From Telmatospirillum sp. (lineage in GTDB: Bacteria > Pseudomonadota > Alphaproteobacteria > Rhodospirillales > Magnetospirillaceae): DNA of 52,398 nt. Below, piece after piece: positions 9,094 to 17,388 of this stretch. The translations under genes and the position numbers were made by a program. Location: NCBI GenBank assembly GCA_031291415.1, contig JARLJB010000015.1, positions 1-52,398 of the forward strand. The letters run 5' to 3'. The stretch's first letter is position 1. Every line of letters begins with the position of its first letter. The notes beneath the pieces were generated by a model. The model saw only the letters and a list, made by a program, of their open reading frames with translations, was not told the origin of the DNA and did no database searches.

Positions 9094-9314
9094 GGGATAT
9101 TATGCCTTTTGGTAAGGAAAGACAGGATACCGAAAATTACATGACTGAGTGATGCTCAGTGGAAATGTTTCATTGTGTGGATAATTATTGAAATTATAGC
9201 AAGAGTGTGGACGTCTTGTTCTTGCTGAGTCATATTATTGCGCAGCGCATAGCGACTGCTCCAAATTTAGGCAGCTGCGCGAGCCGGCCCGCGGGATATC
9301 GAGAGGAGATGGTT

Positions 9315-10247
9315 GTGAAAGTCACAGTGATCGGCATGGGGGCTGTTGGCACGGAACTGGTGGGCTATCTGGTGAACATGTCCGAGGTTTCAGAGATTGT
9401 CGCAGTCGATAAGGCTCGTGAAAAAGCCGAGGCGGAGATCTGGGACTTCTCGCACACCACGTCGTTCATTTATGCCAAAAATCCGCGGTTGGTGGCTGGC
9501 GATTACGCCGATACCGCTGCCAGCGATATCGTCGTCATTACCGCCGGTGCCCAATTGCAGCGTGGCCAGACCCGCGACACGCTGGTGGAGATCAATGCCC
9601 AGGTCATTCGCGATATCATCACCCAGGTGGAACAATATTCTCCCGGAGCGATCGTGTTGATCGTCACCAATCCGGTCGATGTCATCACGCAGGTCGCGCT
9701 TCGCCATTCGTCCTATCCGCGGGAGCGGGTCATGAGTGCCGGGACCATCGTCGATACCGCGCGCTTCATGCGAATCATCTCGGACCATGTGCAGGTCGAT
9801 CCCAAGAATATTTTCGGATATGTGCTGGGCGACCATAGCTCGACGGGGTTCATTCCTTGGAGCATCTGTAACGTCTGCGGTCTCGACATCGATACCTATT
9901 GCCGGCTCAACGACATTGCGGTGATCGACAAGGCGGAGATCCGTCAACTGGTCCTTGATGTCGGCATGGAGATTTTCAATCGCAAGGGCAACACCAATCA
10001 CGCTATCGCCGCGAGTGTTTTCCGGGTCATCCGGGCGATTGCCGCCAACGAGCACTCGGTCTTGCCGGTCGGAGTTCTTTTGCAAAATCAATATGAAGTG
10101 GACGATGTGGTGATGAGCGTCCCTTGCGTCATCGGTGGCGACGGCGTGCAGAAGATCTTGAACTATCAATTCACGCGGCAAGAACAGAACGAATTCCTGG
10201 CATCGGAGGCTCATCTCAGGAAGCTGTTGGCTTTGGCGGGAATTTGA
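9315..10247 (+). CDS. Lactate/malate dehydrogenase family NAD-dependent 2-hydroxyacid dehydrogenase
   Basis: 310 residues from the GTG at 9315, which has AGGAG at ideal spacing; the ATG at 9309 sits on top of that site. It shows the NAD fold (VIGMGAVGTE), an acidic residue binding the adenosine ribose (IVAVDKA), the NPVDV loop with TNP, an Arg-containing mobile loop (RGQTRDTL), and the catalytic His174 in GDHSST. The residue that sets substrate choice in this family (position 102 in LDH numbering: Gln in LDH, Arg in MDH) is Leu81 here, and HGD/HGN near the catalytic His is replaced by HSS. The family is certain; lactate or malate as substrate is not. Confidence 0.85.
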   Translation: MKVTVIGMGAVGTELVGYLVNMSEVSEIVAVDKAREKAEAEIWDFSHTTSFIYAKNPRLVAGDYADTAASDIVVITAGAQLQRGQTRDTLVEINAQVIRDIITQVEQYSPGAIVLIVTNPVDVITQVALRHSSYPRERVMSAGTIVDTARFMRIISDHVQVDPKNIFGYVLGDHSSTGFIPWSICNVCGLDIDTYCRLNDIAVIDKAEIRQLVLDVGMEIFNRKGNTNHAIAASVFRVIRAIAANEHSVLPVGVLLQNQYEVDDVVMSVPCVIGGDGVQKILNYQFTRQEQNEFLASEAHLRKLLALAGI

Positions 10248-10465
10248 CGGGTGCATGGCTGCCATAAGCCTTGTATCACGAATAATGCTTGCGATTTCTC
10301 GTTTATCAGGCCATATAGCAACCATCTTAATGCTTCGGGTTCGCCCGCCATCGTCTCTCGGTGCCGGTTCTGGTGTTGTTCCCCAAAGAATTCGGGCATT
10401 CGCGCTTATACGCGGCCATACCGGTAAGAGTGAAAAGCTGAATAATAAGGTAAACAGAGTCGACC

Positions 10466-10735
10466 TTGGCTAAAGAAGATCTCATCGAATTCGAGGGTGT
10501 GGTCAGCGAAGTCCTGCCTGATGCCCGTTTCCGCGTGACCCTGGACAGCGGCCATGAAGTGCTCGCTTACAGTTCTGGGCGCATGAAGAAAAACCGTATC
10601 CGTGTGTTGGCCGGCGATCGGGTGACCGTGGAGATGACTCCCTACGACCTCACCAAGGGGCGGATTAATTTCCGTCACAAGGACGAACGTGGTCCGCAAC
10701 CCGGGTCGCGCCCGTCGCCGCAGCGGCGGCGCTGA
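10466..10735 (+). CDS. infA: Translation initiation factor IF-1 with basic C-terminal tail
   Basis: 89 residues, starting at TTG 10466 ([11 protein letters not shown]). The single OB fold is standard ([41 protein letters not shown]). IF-1 binds the ribosomal A site during initiation. It is about 17 residues longer than the usual 72, with a tail rich in Pro, Arg and Gln ([12 protein letters not shown]). Such tailed copies occur in alphaproteobacteria and may be second, cold- or stress-linked versions; the RhlE-like helicase next door fits that. A terminator follows at once. Confidence 0.93.
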   Translation: MAKEDLIEFEGVVSEVLPDARFRVTLDSGHEVLAYSSGRMKKNRIRVLAGDRVTVEMTPYDLTKGRINFRHKDERGPQPGSRPSPQRRR

Positions 10736-10743
10736 TCATCGAG

Positions 10744-10768
10744 TCCGGGGTCGATCGTCGACCCCGGA
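10744..10768 (+). terminator. Hairpin terminator after infA
   Basis: TCCGGGGTCGA (10744-10754), loop TCG, and the exact complement (10758-10768), followed after GCCG by TTTT. It is a perfect 11-bp GC-rich stem eight bases after the infA stop. The 230 bases from here to the helicase start contain no gene I recognise. Confidence 0.75.
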
Positions 10769-10998
10769 GCCGTTTTCGCTTGACGATTTTTCGCGAGCAA
10801 GACCGGCGGAACAGCTGGTGCGCGTGTGCGCGCCGTCCCATTGAGACCGCCGGCTGACCCCCCGGCAAGACATATCTGATCTGGATAGTGACCACCGGAT
10901 GAGCCGCAGGTTGAAATCGCTTCGGCGATCATGGCAAGCGGTATGAGGTTGTTCTGTCAGTCGGGTATTGTCATGAAATGAAAGAAAAAAGGTAGCTA

Positions 10999-12258
10999 AT
11001 GACAACATTCGTCGAACTCGGCCTGATCGAGCCTCTTTGCCACGCGGTCTCCGCGGAAGGCTATGAGGTTGCGACGCCGATTCAGGAAAAGGCCATTCCT
11101 ATCGTTCTGGCCGGTCGCGACGTTCTTGGCGTGGCCCAGACGGGCACCGGCAAGACGGCCGCCTTCGCCCTGCCGATCCTCCAGCGTCTTACCGAAGACA
11201 AGCGTCGTGCCGGTCCCAAGGGCGTTCGCGCCCTGATCCTGACACCGACCCGCGAACTGGCACAGCAGATCGGCAAATGCTTTGCCACTTACGGCGTCCA
11301 CCTTCGCTTGAAGCGGACCGTCATCACCGGCGGCGTCGGCATGCAGCCGCAGATTCAGTCGCTGCAGGCCGGTTGCGATATCGTGGTGGCGACGCCCGGT
11401 CGTATTCTTGATCTGGCCATGCGCGGTCACGTGCGGTTGGACGGGGTCGAGACATTCGTTCTCGACGAAGCCGATCGCATGCTCGACATGGGTTTCATCC
11501 ATGACGTGAAAAAGATTGCGGCCCTGCTGCCCGCCGAACGCCTGACACTGCTGTTCTCGGCAACGATGCCGGTGGCGGTTTCCAGTTTGGCTGGCGGTCT
11601 TTTGCGGAACCATGAACGCATCGAAGTGACGCCGCAGTCGACGACCGTCGAACGGATCGAGCAGCGCGTGATGTTCGTGTCCAAGGACAAGAAGCGCGAT
11701 TTGCTGCTCGACATCCTGCGCGGCGGCAAAGTCACGCGCGCCATCGTTTTTGCCCGGACCAAGCACGGCGCCAACCGGTTGGCCGAGCAACTGGTGAAAT
11801 CCGGCGTCAAGGCCGAGGCGATCCATGGCAACAAGTCGCAAGGGGCGCGTCAGCGTGCACTGGCCGATTTTCATTCCGGACGGGTCAGCACCCTGGTGGC
11901 GACCGATATCGCCGCCCGGGGGATTGATGTCGATGGCATCAGCCATGTGATCAATTTCGATTTGCCGAACGAGCCCGAAAGCTATGTTCATCGGATCGGG
12001 CGGACGGCGCGAGCCGGAGCAGAGGGGATCGCGCTGTCTTTCTGCGATGCCGATGAAATCGCCTATTTGAAGGCAATCGAGAAAGTCATTCGGCAGCCGG
12101 TTCCGGCCGACGAGACTCATCGGTTCCATTCCGAGGCGATCGCTCATCTGCGATTGGGGCCGGCCGTCAAGCCGAAAGGCCGTCCCGGCAACAGCAGCCG
12201 GCCGGCCGGCGGCAGCCGTGGCAATGGTCGCCCGGGCGGAGCCCGTCGCGCCGCCTGA
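10999..12258 (+). CDS. rhlE: DEAD-box ATP-dependent RNA helicase, RhlE-like
   Basis: 419 residues. Helicase motifs in order: Q motif (YEVATPIQEKAIP), I (AQTGTGKT), Ia (PTRELAQQ), Ib (TPGR), II (DEAD), III (SAT), IV (IVFARTK), V (ATDIAARGID) and VI (HRIGRTARAG). The tail is short and rich in Gly, Arg and Pro, as in RhlE/RhlB-type enzymes that remodel rRNA and mRNA structure, often at low temperature. The ATG has AAAAAAGGT upstream. Convergent or following genes are cut off by a strong terminator. Confidence 0.93.
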   Translation: MTTFVELGLIEPLCHAVSAEGYEVATPIQEKAIPIVLAGRDVLGVAQTGTGKTAAFALPILQRLTEDKRRAGPKGVRALILTPTRELAQQIGKCFATYGVHLRLKRTVITGGVGMQPQIQSLQAGCDIVVATPGRILDLAMRGHVRLDGVETFVLDEADRMLDMGFIHDVKKIAALLPAERLTLLFSATMPVAVSSLAGGLLRNHERIEVTPQSTTVERIEQRVMFVSKDKKRDLLLDILRGGKVTRAIVFARTKHGANRLAEQLVKSGVKAEAIHGNKSQGARQRALADFHSGRVSTLVATDIAARGIDVDGISHVINFDLPNEPESYVHRIGRTARAGAEGIALSFCDADEIAYLKAIEKVIRQPVPADETHRFHSEAIAHLRLGPAVKPKGRPGNSSRPAGGSRGNGRPGGARRAA

Positions 12259-12281
12259 TCGGTTCGACCGGAAAACTTCAG

Positions 12282-12318
12282 AAAACGCTGCCCCCCTTTT
12301 GGCGGGCGGCGTTTTTTT
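12282..12318 (+). terminator. Rho-independent terminator after the helicase
   Basis: AAAACGCTGCCC...CC, loop TTTT, GG.GGGCGGCGTTTTTTT: a 12-bp stem with one C-C mismatch and one G-U pair, ending in seven T residues. Confidence 0.85.
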
Positions 12319-12404
12319 CATTACGGCTGCCTCTGGCCGCAAAATCTCGCAACCGATATTGTTGAAGTCAGGCGGCCGCTTCAGTGCCCCCGGGAGACGC
12401 TAGA

Positions 12405-12920
12405 ATGAGCACGGCTTTGTTGGTGATTGACATGCAGATGGCACAATTCGCTCGGCCGGTGCATGACGGCGACGGGGTCGTTGCCCGCATCGCCGGGCTG
12501 ATCGGTCGCGCCAGGGCCAGCAATGTGCCGGTATTTCACGTCCAGCACGCCGGTCCCGAGGACAGTCCCTTTGCCCCCGGTTCCGCAGGGTGGCAGTTTC
12601 ATCCCCTGCTGGTGCCGGCGCCAGGCGATGCGATTGTCGCCAAACAGCACGGAAGCGCCTTTCACGGAACCGATCTGCATATCCGTCTGGTCGCGCGGCG
12701 GGTAAATCGTCTGGTCATCACCGGCATGAAGACCCAATATTGTATCGATGGCGCTTGTCGTGGCGCGGCGGCATTGGACTACCAGGCGGTGCTGGTCGGC
12801 GATGCTCACACCACGGCAGACAACGATATCCTCGACGCGCGGCAGATCATCGCCCACCACAATAAGACGCTGGGCGACGGATATGTCTCGGTGTGCGCCG
12901 CTGCTGATGTCATATTTTGA
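12405..12920 (+). CDS. Isochorismatase-family cysteine hydrolase
   Basis: 171 residues from the ATG at 12405 with GGAGA upstream. The catalytic triad typical of the family can be placed: Asp in LLVIDMQ, Lys in IVAKQHGSAF, Cys in KTQYCIDGACRGA. Members hydrolyse isochorismate, nicotinamide or small amides; this one is closest in layout to the uncharacterised single-domain 'cysteine hydrolase' group and the substrate is unknown. Its stop (12918-12920) lies about 20 bases before the DJ-1/PfpI gene, so the two probably share a transcript. Confidence 0.85.
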   Translation: MSTALLVIDMQMAQFARPVHDGDGVVARIAGLIGRARASNVPVFHVQHAGPEDSPFAPGSAGWQFHPLLVPAPGDAIVAKQHGSAFHGTDLHIRLVARRVNRLVITGMKTQYCIDGACRGAAALDYQAVLVGDAHTTADNDILDARQIIAHHNKTLGDGYVSVCAAADVIF

Positions 12921-12940
12921 CGGCCCAATTGGAGGTGGTG

Positions 12941-13639
12941 ATGACGCTTGAAAATCCCGCCCTGTCGATCGGTCTCTTGTTGTATCCCGGTCTGACACAA
13001 CTCGATCTTACCGGCCCTTACGAGGTATTCAGCCGGGTTCCCGGCGCACGCGTTCATTTGTTATGGAAAACGTTGGATCCCGTGCGTTCCGATCGGGGTT
13101 TGACGATGTTGCCGACGGCGACGTTGCGTGAGGCCCCGGTGCTCGATTTGATTTGCGTGCCCGGAGGGCCTGGGCAGGTGGCCTTGATGGACGACCGTGA
13201 GGTGTTGGACTTCTTGCGGGCCCAGGCTGAAACCTGCCGTTATGTGACATCCGTCTGCACCGGATCTCTGGTTCTCGGTGCCGCGGGACTGCTGCGCGGG
13301 TTCAGGGCGACCAGCCATTGGGCGTCCCGCGATCAACTGGCGCTGCTGGGCGCCATCCCGGTGTCCGATCGGGTGGTGTTCGACGGCAACCGGATTACCG
13401 GCGCCGGCGTCACCTCGGGTATCGATTTTGCCCTGTCGGTGGTCGGCCATATCGCGGGAGAGGCCGTCGCCCGTTCCATTCAACTGGCCTTGGAATACGA
13501 TCCGTCACCGCCGTTCGATTCCGGAACCCCCGATCGCGCAGGACCGGCTCTGACGGCGCTGCAACGCGAAAAAATGAAGGAGTCGCAGGCCCATCGGCGC
13601 GTGGCTACGGAATTGGCTGCCGTGGCGTTGGAACAATAA
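12941..13639 (+). CDS. DJ-1/PfpI-family protein, isonitrile-hydratase-like
   Basis: 232 residues from the ATG at 12941, which has GGAGG at five bases; the frame is open further upstream without support. It has the nucleophile elbow with Cys in TSVCTGSLVLGAAGLL, followed by RATSHWAS, and an early Asp-containing strand (LLLYPGLTQLDLTGPYEVF). That combination is characteristic of the isonitrile hydratase/GATase1-like branch, which hydrates isonitriles to N-formamides in Pseudomonas. The C-terminus lacks the AraC-type HTH seen in larger relatives, so it is an enzyme rather than a regulator. The actual substrate is unknown. Confidence 0.85.
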   Translation: MTLENPALSIGLLLYPGLTQLDLTGPYEVFSRVPGARVHLLWKTLDPVRSDRGLTMLPTATLREAPVLDLICVPGGPGQVALMDDREVLDFLRAQAETCRYVTSVCTGSLVLGAAGLLRGFRATSHWASRDQLALLGAIPVSDRVVFDGNRITGAGVTSGIDFALSVVGHIAGEAVARSIQLALEYDPSPPFDSGTPDRAGPALTALQREKMKESQAHRRVATELAAVALEQ

Positions 13640-13673
13640 CGCCTGGATGGGCGGTACCGTCTCCATCCAGGCG
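13640..13673. terminator. Bidirectional hairpin between convergent genes
   Basis: CGCCTGGATGG (13640-13650), a 12-base loop, then the exact complement (13663-13673). It occupies the 61-base gap between the plus-strand DJ-1 gene and the end of the minus-strand T6SS operon, so it probably insulates both. No U-tract is present. Confidence 0.55.
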
Positions 13674-13700
13674 GAGGTTCAACAACCGGCAGGCGTCATC

Positions 13701-16346
13701 TTACGAACTTTGGGCTGTCGCCGGATCATTGGCGGTGATCTGAATGTCGATGTCGAAGGCTCCCGCGCTGTCGTCCCAGCCAATGGCGATCTCGGCGATA
13801 CGCTGCCGGGCGGCCAGAGTTTCCAGAATCCGGCGCGATAAGGCCGGCAGCAGCGTGCGCGACAACACCTGATCGATGGCGCGCGCTCCGGCGTCGCCGG
13901 TGGCGCAGCGTTCGACCAGTCGGGCGACCGCCGTCTCGGAAACCGAGAGTGGCGCGCCATAGGCCGTGGCGATGCGCCGCCGCAGCCGCTCGATCTGGAT
14001 GCCGACGACGGCGCTCAGATGTTCGGGCGAAAGCGGCAGATAGGGCACGACGGTGACACGGCCGAGAAACGCCGCCTTGAAGCGCTTCAGCAACTCCGGA
14101 TGCAACGCCGCCGTCAACCCGTCCATATCGGGCAGGGCCGCCCGGTTGGCGGCCAGCGCCGTCAGCAGTTCGGCGCCGGTGTTCGAGGCCATCAGGATGG
14201 TGGTGTTGCGGAAATCGACATCGCGGCCCTCGCCGTCGCGCAGCACGCCTTTGTCGAATAGCTGATAGAAGACGTCCTGCACTCCCGGATGCGCCTTTTC
14301 CATCTCGTCCAGCAGCAGGACGCCATAGGGCCGGCGCCGCACCGCCTCGGTCAGCAGGCCGCCCTCGCCGTAGCCGACATAGCCGGGCGGCGCGCCCATC
14401 AGCAGCGAGACCTTATGTTCCTCCTTGAACTCCGACATATTGATGACGGTCAGGCTCTGCTCGCCGCCATACATCATTTCGGCCAGCGACAGCGCCGTTT
14501 CCGTCTTGCCGACGCCGCTCGGCCCGGCGAGCAGAAACACGGCCGGGGGCTTGCTGGGATCGGCGATGCCGGCCCGCGCCGTGTGCAGCATGTCGGCGAT
14601 GCGTCGGATGGCGCCCTCCTGGCCGACCACGCGGGCTCCCAGACGCTGTTCGAGGTCGAGCACCGTTTCGATTTCGCGGGACAGCATGCGACCGACCGGG
14701 ATGCCGGTCCACCGCGCGACCACGGCGGCGACCGCCTGGGCGGTCACTTCTTCGTAGAGCAGCGGCGTCTCGCCCTGGAAAGCGGCGAGATCCCGCTTCA
14801 ACCCGGCATGGCGGGCCCGCAACGCGGCAAGTCCCGCGGCTTCGCCGCCGGTTTCGATTTGGGTGCGGAGCTCCGCGATGGCATCGATCAGGCGGCGTTC
14901 CTCGGCCCAGCGCGTCTCGATCTCGCCGCGCCGGGCCGCCGCCGCCGCGAGCCGGTCGTCGAGAGCGGCGAGCGCGATGCCGTGATCGGTGCCAAGCATC
15001 GCCTCACGCTCCAGATGGGCGCGTTCCGCCTCGTCGCGGCGGATCTCGTGAAGCACGGCGTCGAGCGCCTCCGGCTTGCCGTCGCGGCTCATCGCCACCA
15101 TGGCGGCGGCGGTGTCGAGCACGCTGACGCATTTGTCCGGCAATTGCCGGCCGGCGATATAGCGCTGCGACAGGCGGACCGAGGCCCGGACCGCCTCGTC
15201 GAGAATGCGCACGCCGTGATGGTGCTCGAGCGTCGCCACCAGGCCGCGCATCATGGCGATGGCGGCGGCTTCGTCCGGTTCGTCGACCTTGACCGGCTGG
15301 AAGCGGCGGACCAGGGCGGCGTCGTGTTCGATATGGCGTTTGTATTCGGCCCAGGTGGTCGCCGCGATCACCCGAAGCTCGCCCCGCGCCAGGTCTGGCT
15401 TCAGCAGATTGGCGGCGTCACCCTGGCCGGCCTGGCCGCCAGCGCCGATCAGCGTATGCGCCTCGTCGACGAACAGGATAACCGGCGAGGGCGCTGCCTT
15501 GACCTCCTCGATCACGCCTTTCAGGCGATTCTCGAATTCGCCTTTCACCCCGGCGCCGGCCTGCAGCAGCCCGAGATCGAGGGTGCGGATCGCCACGGCG
15601 CGCAATCCCGCCGGGACGTCGCCGTCGGCGATCCGCAAGGCCAGCGCCTCGACCACGGCGGTCTTGCCGACCCCGGCCTCGCCGACCAGGATCGGATTGT
15701 TCTGGCGCCGGCGGGTCAGAATGTCGATGACCTGGCGGACTTCTCCCTCGCGGCCGATGACCGGATCGATGCGGCCGTCGCGCGCCTGCGCCGTCAGCTC
15801 GACGGTATAAGCGTCGAGATTGGGCGTTCTGCTTGGCGCGCCGCCGGCGGTCCGCGGTGCGGCCGTGCCGGTAGGGGCCGCCGCCGCGACGAGAGTGTCG
15901 AGCGCCGCGATATCGAAGCCATCGAAGACCGTCGCCAGATCGGCGAACACCAGCGTGCCGCTTTCGTTCAAAGCCAGCGTCGCCAGCAAATGCAATGGTG
16001 CGATCTCCGCCGCCCCATAGCGTAGCGACGCCAGGTACCAGGCCTCGCGGAGCAGGGTGACGATGCGCGGCGAAAATGCGGGTGCCCGGCCACTGCCGGT
16101 CCGGCAGCGCTCGAGAGCGCGGTCGAGCGCCCGTTCCAGCCGCTCGGGCGCGATCCCGGTTTTGGGCAGCGCCTCCCGCACGGCGCCGTCCGGTACCGTC
16201 AGCAGGGCCAGAAGCCAATGCTCGATCTCGATCTCGTAATGGGTTTTGCCGAAGGCGCCGGCCGCCGCCGCTTCCAGCGCGCGGCGCGACGCGGCGTCGA
16301 GCCGGTTGACCAGAACCTTGAGATCCACGGAAGGATTAGCAGGCAT
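13701..16346 (-). CDS. tssH: TssH/ClpV, AAA+ ATPase that recycles the T6SS sheath
   Basis: 881 residues from the ATG at 16346 (MPANPSVDLKVLV), overlapping the tssG stop by 11 bases; an open extension to 16517 lies inside tssG and is ignored. An N-terminal Clp-N repeat domain (1-160) binds the TssC helix. First AAA module: Walker A GEAGVGKT at 222-229, Walker B LFVDEAHT. A coiled middle domain follows. Second AAA module: GPSGVGKT and VLLLDEMEKAHPG. It unfolds contracted TssB/TssC sheath in the cytoplasm so that it can be reused. It is the last gene of the long operon and is followed by a hairpin. Confidence 0.96.
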   Translation of the reverse strand: MPANPSVDLKVLVNRLDAASRRALEAAAAGAFGKTHYEIEIEHWLLALLTVPDGAVREALPKTGIAPERLERALDRALERCRTGSGRAPAFSPRIVTLLREAWYLASLRYGAAEIAPLHLLATLALNESGTLVFADLATVFDGFDIAALDTLVAAAAPTGTAAPRTAGGAPSRTPNLDAYTVELTAQARDGRIDPVIGREGEVRQVIDILTRRRQNNPILVGEAGVGKTAVVEALALRIADGDVPAGLRAVAIRTLDLGLLQAGAGVKGEFENRLKGVIEEVKAAPSPVILFVDEAHTLIGAGGQAGQGDAANLLKPDLARGELRVIAATTWAEYKRHIEHDAALVRRFQPVKVDEPDEAAAIAMMRGLVATLEHHHGVRILDEAVRASVRLSQRYIAGRQLPDKCVSVLDTAAAMVAMSRDGKPEALDAVLHEIRRDEAERAHLEREAMLGTDHGIALAALDDRLAAAAARRGEIETRWAEERRLIDAIAELRTQIETGGEAAGLAALRARHAGLKRDLAAFQGETPLLYEEVTAQAVAAVVARWTGIPVGRMLSREIETVLDLEQRLGARVVGQEGAIRRIADMLHTARAGIADPSKPPAVFLLAGPSGVGKTETALSLAEMMYGGEQSLTVINMSEFKEEHKVSLLMGAPPGYVGYGEGGLLTEAVRRRPYGVLLLDEMEKAHPGVQDVFYQLFDKGVLRDGEGRDVDFRNTTILMASNTGAELLTALAANRAALPDMDGLTAALHPELLKRFKAAFLGRVTVVPYLPLSPEHLSAVVGIQIERLRRRIATAYGAPLSVSETAVARLVERCATGDAGARAIDQVLSRTLLPALSRRILETLAARQRIAEIAIGWDDSAGAFDIDIQITANDPATAQSS

Positions 16347-17388
16347 CTTTGATATCCAAAATTGTGTCATGGGGATCCTGCGGCAAAGGAAGCGTTGCCA
16401 GCCAGGTGTCGTAGCCGAGGCGGGGCGGGTCCGCGTCGCCGCCGCCGAGTATGCAGTCGGGCACCTCTTCCCGGCAGAGGACGAGCTGCACGTCGAAGCC
16501 GAGTTCCGGGCCGACATAGACCCGGGTCAGGTCGATGATCCGTTGCAGTCCCGGCTTTCCCGGCAGATGGTCGAGGAACTGGCGGCGGTTTAAGGGGCCG
16601 AGCACGATGCGGAATTGCCCTTGTACGTCCCAGACCCGGGCGCCGGCCACGGCGTCGATGCCGAGCCGGTTATATCCATCGCCCAAGGTCGATTGCTCCT
16701 CCGTCGGGATGGCGATCCAGCGGCCGGAGAATTGCTCGATGCGGACCGGCAGGCCACAGACGTCGGCCAGCATCCGCTCCAGCGACGCGGCGGCCCGCGG
16801 CTGCTGGCTGAACAGCCCGGCAAAGAACAGCGGCACCTCGTCCTCGACGGCAAGGCGGCCTTTCAGATGGCCGGTCCCGAAACCGGCGATGCTGAAAAGG
16901 GCGGCGCTTGCCGCATCGGCTCCGGCCTGTCGGTCGCGTTCATAAAGCGCCGGCAGGCGGTAGCGTTGCCAGCCGCGGTAGAACAGCGCGGCGATGCGGT
17001 CGTTGAACAGGTCGAGAAAAGCCGTGAAGCCGGGGGCATGGTCGCGCAGGCTCTGGATCGCCGTCTCGGTATAAACCTGGGGCAGGGCCGAGGCCGGTCC
17101 AGTCAGGGTCATGGCATTGAGAGCCACGCGGGCCGGCGGGCCATCCGGCGATCCCGGTGTCGGCAGGGCGATGTGATGGATCTCGTGGGCCGGGAAGGAC
17201 AGGGATTGGTGCGCCGAGAAGCGGATCGGCAACGCGATGTCGTCGCCTTGGTCGTATGGACCGCGATTGACGGAATCGGTGGCATCGCGTCCGATCATCT
17301 CCAGCAATTGCAGCGCCCGGAAAAGGTCGAAACGCTGCGGCTCGGCGCCAAGCCGGTCGATGAGGGGCGTCGTCATCGCCGGGGTCAT
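16336..17388 (-). CDS. tssG: TssG, T6SS baseplate wedge protein
   Basis: 350 residues from the ATG at 17388, whose ATGA overlaps the tssF stop. It has the family N-terminus (FDLFRALQLLEMIGRD) and the conserved segments FSAHQSLSFPAHEI and TGPASALPQVYTE. TssG joins two TssF and one TssE in each baseplate wedge beneath the sheath. Length is normal for the family (about 300-360). It lies between tssF and tssH, both overlapping, as is usual for T6SS operons. Confidence 0.93.
   Translation of the reverse strand: MTPAMTTPLIDRLGAEPQRFDLFRALQLLEMIGRDATDSVNRGPYDQGDDIALPIRFSAHQSLSFPAHEIHHIALPTPGSPDGPPARVALNAMTLTGPASALPQVYTETAIQSLRDHAPGFTAFLDLFNDRIAALFYRGWQRYRLPALYERDRQAGADAASAALFSIAGFGTGHLKGRLAVEDEVPLFFAGLFSQQPRAAASLERMLADVCGLPVRIEQFSGRWIAIPTEEQSTLGDGYNRLGIDAVAGARVWDVQGQFRIVLGPLNRRQFLDHLPGKPGLQRIIDLTRVYVGPELGFDVQLVLCREEVPDCILGGGDADPPRLGYDTWLATLPLPQDPHDTILDIKDAC

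Noticed and set aside
14289-16025. 578-codon plus-strand frame opposite tssH
   Set aside because: Antisense to the complete ClpV-type ATPase; composition is typical of reverse-frame translation of GC-rich genes.
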